Source of the DNA: Allolobophora icterica
Lineage: Eukaryota > Annelida > Clitellata > Crassiclitellata > Lumbricidae
Length of the DNA stretch: 64,000 nucleotides
Direction: 5' to 3'
Assembly (NCBI GenBank): GCA_963556255.1
Contig: OY744609.1
Coordinates: 6,109,251-6,173,250, forward strand
Shown here: positions 59,203 to 64,000 of the stretch, piece after piece
Layout: every line of letters begins with the position of its first letter
Position numbering within the stretch: the first letter of the stretch is position 1
Position numbers and translations under genes: made by a program
The notes under the pieces: model-generated
What the model was told of the DNA's origin: nothing
Databases searched by the model: none
The model's input: only the letters and a program-made list of their open reading frames with translations

Positions 59203-59319
59203 ATTGAGGGGCTCGATTTTGTTTCGTTGGGACATATCAGGACGAGTAGAGTTTACGAATATTTCGCAACTGAGTTTTTTATTAGGTATAGCAAGTGTCT
59301 CATTGGTCACCTTCCTAAA

Positions 59320-59692
59320 CGAGCCCCTGTCTCAGCCTACATGCGTGACACACTACATTGGCTTCCAATCTCGCAACGCATCAGCTATGGAATAGCTGCT
59401 TTGACCTGGCGATGCTTCTTGGCTGTGCTCCGGTTTACTTACGTAAGCTCTGCTGTCCTGTCTCTCATGTGACTGACCCCAGAGCCTTTAGCTCTTCTGC
59501 GGGTGAGTTCTTGGTTCCCCGTTCTACCACCGCAACTAGGCAGCGTCGCTCTTTCTCTGTGGTCGGCCCCTCCATCTGGAATCAACTCCCATTGCAGATT
59601 CGCCTTTTGCCTAAGAATGGTTCGCTTGTGTTTTTTTAAGTTACTTAAGTCCAGTTTATATCGCCGTGGTTGGTCTGGGAGTGCTTCTGAGT
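59320..59692 (+). pseudogene. CR1/L2-like LINE 3' end
   Basis: TLHWLPISQRISYGIAALTW, then APVYLRKLCCPVS, SSAGEFLVPRSTTATRQRRS, FSVVGPSIWNQLPLQIRLLP and FFKLLKSSLYRRGWSGSASE-stop in successive frames. This is the complete order of CR1/L2 C-terminal landmarks, with two frameshifts. Confidence 0.85.
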
Positions 59693-59809
59693 AGGTAACT
59701 TCAGGGGGAGCTATAATAAATTTTTAAATGAATGCATGAATGAACTAGCCAATCAAATCGACGCAAATTCTCGCCCGCAAATTTACCCTTACTGCCCCCG
59801 CACACCCTC

Positions 59810-59896
59810 TTCGAAATCCAAAATACGGGGATTTGAACCCGTATTCTTCGCGTTACCGGCCAAGCGTTCTAACTAAATGGTAACCCAGTCCCATGG
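59810..59896 (-). mobile_element. tRNA-derived SINE head
   Basis: Minus strand reads ATTTAGTTAGAACGCTTGGC, GGTAACGCGAAGAATACGGG and GGTTCAAATCC, in A-box to B-box order with tRNA-like spacing (about 35-40 bp). No full acceptor stem is seen, so it is a SINE rather than a functional tRNA. Confidence 0.6.
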
Positions 59897-59929
59897 TTTA
59901 TAAATACACGCATTCTAGAGCGTTGCATG

Positions 59930-60065
59930 CCAGTTACGATTCATTAACCTTCCGTTTCATAGCATTTGCGTTACATTCCTCTTACGCTAGATAAATTTAC
60001 GTTGCATGACATTTACGTTACATTACCCGTACGTTATATAACATTTACTTTATATAATACTAGCT
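59930..60065. repeat. degenerate ACGTTACATTACC repeat
   Basis: TTTGCGTTACATTCCTCTTACG, TTTACGTTACATTACCCG and similar words; same type as 19590-19957. It resumes at 60470-60575 after the element at 60068. Confidence 0.65.
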
Positions 60066-60067
60066 GA

Positions 60068-60462
60068 TTTACCCTTCGTTGCCCGGGGTTATGAGCCACC
60101 ACCACCACCACTCCCACCACCAGTTAATGTGAAGTGAAATCCCTACGGCTGCGCCATCTGGCGAATCTTTAGAAATACGTGCCGGTGACAGAGAATTTTC
60201 GGTGAAACACACATAATCTTCTCGGGTGGCGCCATCTGGCGAATGAAAATAGGTCGACTCGAATTTTTAAGAAGTGGGGGTTTGGGAGAGGTTTTCACCC
60301 GTTTTCACCAAGCAAGTAGTGAAAACGGGGGACGCGAAGCCTCACGCTGGGTGTGTAATGCCCACCCCGAGACAGTAGGGAAGGTTTGGAGTGAAAAGGT
60401 CGAAAGGTGTAGAAATGCATCCCGGTCAAAGATCGCTGTGACAGCTTTATTTATATAGATTT
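60068..60462. mobile_element. insert with ACTAGCTGATTTACCC ... TTTATATAGAT ends
   Basis: Starts ACTAGCTGATTTACCCTTCG and GTTGCCCGGGG, ends GACAGCTTTATTTATATAGA, and splits the ACGTTAC repeat. TACTAGCTG...TTATATAGAT ends recur in repeats of many invertebrates; I cannot assign the class. Contains CGCCATCTGGCGAAT twice (60152 and 60228). No protein. Confidence 0.5.
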
Positions 60463-60586
60463 GAGTTAAGTGACATAACATTATGATTTACCCATAGGTT
60501 ACATTACGCTAAACTAACATTTACATTGCATTTGTACTATATTATGTCAGTTACGTTTCATTACGTAACGTTACATTTGAAATTCG

Positions 60587-60770
60587 GAGGCTCTTGCCAG
60601 ATAATGAAGTTCTTGTTAAGCTACCATTCGCTAGATGGCGACTGTTGTTTTACACTCGCTAGATGGCGAGTGTTGTTTAGACGAACGAAGAAGGCAGAAA
60701 GAGGGAGTGACGCATACAAAGGAGCGAACAGCGGCGTTTCGAGGATGTCACAAAGGAGGAGGGTAGGTTA
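60587..60770. repeat. segment shared with 21797-21970
   Basis: Same ordered words as the 21.8-kb copy, plus a local duplication of CTCGCTAGATGGCGA...TGTTGTTTA (60632-60680). Confidence 0.75.
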
Positions 60771-60774
60771 CACG

Positions 60775-60925
60775 TTGAAAGCGTCCATTCAAACAATTGG
60801 TTGGCTAGTTGTTTTTTAAGGACGCAGTTTTATCACAAGGATGATTATCGTTGCCCTCCTCCGTTACTGGCACCACCCGAAAAGGGAATTTACGATTTTC
60901 AATATTTAATAACATCTGGTGGATT
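60775..60925 (+). repeat. LR fragment I
   Basis: GAAAGCGTCCATTCAAACAA, GGTTGGCTAGTTGTTTTTTA, CCCTCCTCCGTTACTGGCAC, CCGAAAAGGGAAT and TAACATCTGGTGGATTCAGA: an isolated copy of the LR middle module. Confidence 0.75.
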
Positions 60926-61069
60926 CAGAAGCCGTTCACATCGATCTGCATGCAGTTCCAAAATAATTAGAATTTCACGGTTAAGTGGTTTGCCATGGTG
61001 TGATACAGGAGTAGAACGAGAATACGCTAGTTTTAAGACCGGACCCCAATGTTTTCATTGTGATATCTT

Positions 61070-61660
61070 GAGAACGGATTGGAATATTTTAACGGAATTT
61101 GGCTTGTTATAATCCAAATTCAATTTGCAATCGACTGATATATTATGGTATTATTTCACAATAGCGCCACCTGGTGAAACTGTATTTGAACTTTAATACT
61201 CGTTTGTAGTGTTTTGCAATTTCGGGATTTTTCGCAGGTATTCAATTGTCCGCATGTAGTTGTTGCCTGGTTGTGGGGTACAGGATTGGAATCGGATTTG
61301 GCTTGTTATAACCCAAATTCAATTTGCATTCGACTGATATACGGTATTTCACAATAACTTGCGTCAAAAATTTATTTCTGGGCTGGTAGACCAAATGCCA
61401 GTATGACCATCAGCCGCATATCTTGGGGGGTCCTTGGTATATGCTATGGTTGTGGGGTACAGAAATGGAATATTTTAACGGAATTTGGCTTGTTATAATC
61501 CAAATTCAATTTGTAATCGACTGATATAGGCCAATGGTATTTCACGATAACGTGCGTTAAAAAATTTATTTCTGGGCTGGTAAACCATGTGCCAGTATGA
61601 CCATCAGCCGCATATCTTGGGGGTGTCCTTGGTATATGCTATGGTTTTGGGCTACAGGGT
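61070..61660. repeat. tandem repeat, about 180-205 bp unit, 3 copies
   Basis: Units start at about 61073, 61277 and 61457 with GGATTGGAATATTTTAACGG or a variant, then AATTTGGCTTGTTATAATCC, AAATTCAATTTG and CGACTGATATA. Units 2 and 3 also share ATTTATTTCTGGGCTGGTA, GCCAGTATGACCATCAGCCG and CCTTGGTATATGCTATGGTT. Unit 1 differs in its second half. Confidence 0.85.
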
Positions 61661-62676
61661 GGTAGAATAATCACACAAAATATATCATACGAAGCCCAAT
61701 TGAAGGCTTTAGGAAGTCCTAAAACCATTTTTACAATATCGCTGCCGTTCTAAAGTTATCCGTGGAAAAGCGGGTCTGGGGTCTGGGTCCGGTTGGACCC
61801 CTTGGGCATTCGAGGGTTAAGAGATACCCTGTGCAAATTAAATGATTTGAGAACAGGTGTTATTCAGTGGTGTTTTGTAGTTTTAGAGACTGTATGGGCG
61901 AGAGTGTTCTCAATTGACTGCAGGCGTGTTATTAAAAAGAGTCAGTATTGCAAAACAGGAGTTTAAGTAGTCGAGTTTGGAATGAATATTTGGGGTGCCT
62001 ATTATTCAGGAGGTCTTGTAGTGAAGCACTGTCCCAGTGGACGAAGGTTGCGAATGCGCATAATTATAGCAACTGCGTTATCGCTGTGTGATGTCGTCGA
62101 CAAAGGTAAGATTGCGGACTCGAGAATAGAAAGATCTGTTGGAGCAAAGGCGGATGGGTGGGCCTATGTGCAGTCAAGTTTAAACTCTTATTAAGACAAA
62201 GATCTTGTTGATATTTCCAGGAATCACCGTAGAAGACGTCTTTTAAATAAAGTCTCATCCTTGCTAAGAAAGAGAGCAACGTTTTTTCTTTTCGCTACAG
62301 CTTAGTCAAGTTTTCACTTACATTGATTAAAAATTCGAATCTTCCAAGTTTATTCGTATTGATTAGAATAATTCCCACTTAAGTTCTACCGAATGCCTAC
62401 AGTGCCACATGGACCCAACGTTCTGGAAAGATCCGGAGAACTTATTAATTTCTTTCATATTAAATCACCTTTCTTTGGCTAATCCGACCTAACCTGGACT
62501 GTCTTTACTTCACGCTACCTTTACGTCAGCGACCGTGGCAGCCGTAAGACGTCGTTAAGCAATAGATGCTATTATGCATAAATGCACAGCACCATTTAAA
62601 CTCTCTTTTAACAGTTCCCTCTACACTACCTTTTATCAATGGCTTTTGATCGCTTCGAGGCTGAACTCCGCTACGG
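61661..62676. other. intergenic, small scraps only
   Basis: CATTCGAGGGTTAA at 61808-61821 looks like a piggyBac-type right end, but no left partner was found. At 62523-62565 a minus TTTAACGAC-type scrap (GTGGCAGCCGTAAGACGTCG). No gene. Confidence 0.4.
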
Positions 62677-63795
62677 TGGTTTTAGGGTTGTTCCTGTCTG
62701 AGACCGAGGTAAATTGGATGCCTAACCGTGCCCTAATCGCTCACCCCACATCTGCCAAGCACAAATCGTATCCAAGGTTTAGCATTTGGTAACAGTGATT
62801 AAATTAATGTGACACAATCGATTGTGAAATAGTAAATCGAAGAGTATAATTTATTCGCAATAACACAATAAAATAATCATCTGCTCATTTGTCTGACTAG
62901 GGAACAACAGCAACGTCGTTATGTAGGCCTATGACCTAGGATTCGGATAAGAATAAGGAAATGGGTTTCGTATATCCTGCCATACAGGACCAATATGCAC
63001 GTAAGATAGGTCTATAAGAATGCCTTGTTGGAGTATTGCTATATGGGCTTCCTTAGTCCGACATTTAACACTGCTTTTTGGAAGGACAGCGCATACGACG
63101 TATTGAGTTTTTAAACTCAATCAATCATCAATCAACTGAGTATTTACATAGCGCCCATTCCAGGAACGTATTCAGAGGCGCGCCCATCACAACCCCGGCG
63201 AAAGGGAGGTCTTTAAAGTACAGAAGAAAGCGGTGGACGAGTGTCTCAGAAGAGACCGCAGCTCAGGAGGAAGCCAGTTCCTAATCGTGGGTCCAACGAC
63301 GGAGAAAGCGCGCTGCTGCATAGTAGAGGTGAGCGCGAAAGGACGGGTGGCACAGCGAAGTGAGCGGTGACCAGATGAAGCAGAGGCACGAGAACAGAGC
63401 TCGCGCAGATAAATAAACTCAGTCCTTTTGAAGGCTATTGTGTCCCTCTTGCTGAATTTTGTTTTGTAATTTAGAGCTTTTGTACTGATTTTTATTCGCT
63501 CATGGATGCATCCCATCGTCAATATGAATATTAATTGTTCACGAGAGAAACCTTCTCATGCAAATTTTTAAATTGTTATTGTTTGTTGATTATAATAACT
63601 TCCGCACCTATGATAAACTATTTGTCATTAGTACATGCTAATTGACTTGTTATGGCGATAGGAGACCAGTGTTATAAAGCAATACATTTCAAATATTTTA
63701 AGCGTGAGTTTGGTTAATTGATTCCGAAAATTTCCATATTATGAAGCTCAGTGATGATAATTCTCAGCCATAAATGTTTATTTGCGTTTGAAACA
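62677..63795. repeat. duplicated segment, right copy
   Basis: Direct-orientation paralogue of 44008-46590, about 18 kb away, without the piggyBac-like element and without about 110 bp near 63535. Confidence 0.88.
63105..63525 (-). pseudogene. CR1/L2-like LINE end in right duplicated copy
   Basis: Minus-strand reading 63522-63187 gives RSLRCATRPFALTSTMQQRA then FSVVGPTIRNWLPPELRSLL and TAFFCTLKTSLSPGL, a better-preserved version of the tail at 45830-46147, ending in the GAATACGTTCCTGGAATGGG block. Confidence 0.8.
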
Positions 63796-64000
63796 GGCGC
63801 GTAACTAGCATTACGCAATTACGCAACTGCGTAAAGATTTTAAACGTTTTTTGTGTGTTTTTTTGTATATCGAAGGCTCCATATGGCTTAGCAATTTATA
63901 TTTTCCCAACAATTCTCAAAGAAACTGATGCGTCTGTAACCTAGCTGGGTAGCCTGCTATTTACAATATATTAGCGATGACTATCATAGTCATCATACAT
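63796..64000. mobile_element. hAT-like element end, running off the window
   Basis: CAGGCGCGTAACTAGCATTA at about 63795 resembles the CAGGCACGTAACTAG end of the MITE at 9626. The right end is beyond the window, so no TSD can be checked. Confidence 0.45.

Noticed and set aside
59810..59896. Functional tRNA gene
   Set aside because: Internal promoter words are present but no acceptor stem or clear anticodon arm; fits a SINE head better.

Overview
This is a non-coding, repeat-dominated window of a metazoan nuclear genome. Evidence: spliced exons with phase-matched GT/AG introns, an AATAAA signal, long di-, tri- and tetranucleotide microsatellites, non-LTR retrotransposon remnants, and many DNA transposons with clean target-site duplications (TSDs). 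The element mix (CR1/L2-like LINE tails, an R4/Dong-like LINE, a DD37D mariner, hAT MITEs, piggyBac) and a strong excess of the palindrome TAGGCCTA suggest a marine invertebrate. I cannot name the phylum with confidence.

Layout. 0-4.9 kb: microsatellites, a 20-bp minisatellite, a 640-bp pyrimidine tract, and a decayed AP-endonuclease LINE interrupted by two hAT-type MITEs. 4.9-6.3 kb: a structurally complete mariner element with an intact 355-aa transposase and perfect 29-bp terminal inverted repeats. 7.2-9.05 kb: an R4/Dong-like LINE and two short 3' ends of that family, all embedded in (AAT)n arrays. 9.1-13.7 kb: LINE tail, promoter-like motifs, pyrimidine-rich simple repeats and a degenerate tandem repeat.

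14.1-18.9 kb holds the only convincing host gene: the 3' part of an EF-hand protein gene on the + strand, four exons with matching phases and a poly(A) signal. Its large intronic (CAC)n array mimics a poly-histidine protein. 19-22 kb: (GT)n, a degenerate ACGTTAC repeat, and two nested hAT elements.

22.4-42.1 kb is mostly diverged head-to-tail copies of an unrecognised repeat unit of about 1.3-2.2 kb (here called LR), recognised by recurring TTTAACGAC and AAAGGTGTCTAAA signatures. It carries inserted hAT MITEs, LINE tails, SINEs and a second R4/Dong-like LINE (minus strand, 30.8-31.7 kb).

42.1-50 kb: a broken Tc1-type transposase, a (CATA)n array, a duplicated segment (also present at 62.7-63.8 kb) whose left copy carries a piggyBac-like MITE that the right copy lacks, and a decayed piggyBac transposon with recognisable transposase pieces. 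50.8-54.6 kb: a CR1/L2-like LINE broken by a GC-rich hAT element (itself carrying a MITE), two MITEs of one family and a SINE-like insert. 54.6-64 kb: further tandem duplications, LINE tails, a small minisatellite and the second copy of the duplicated segment.

The genes here do not form a pathway. The biology is transposon ecology: nested insertions whose order can be read directly, and a LINE family apparently homing to (TAA)n tracts.
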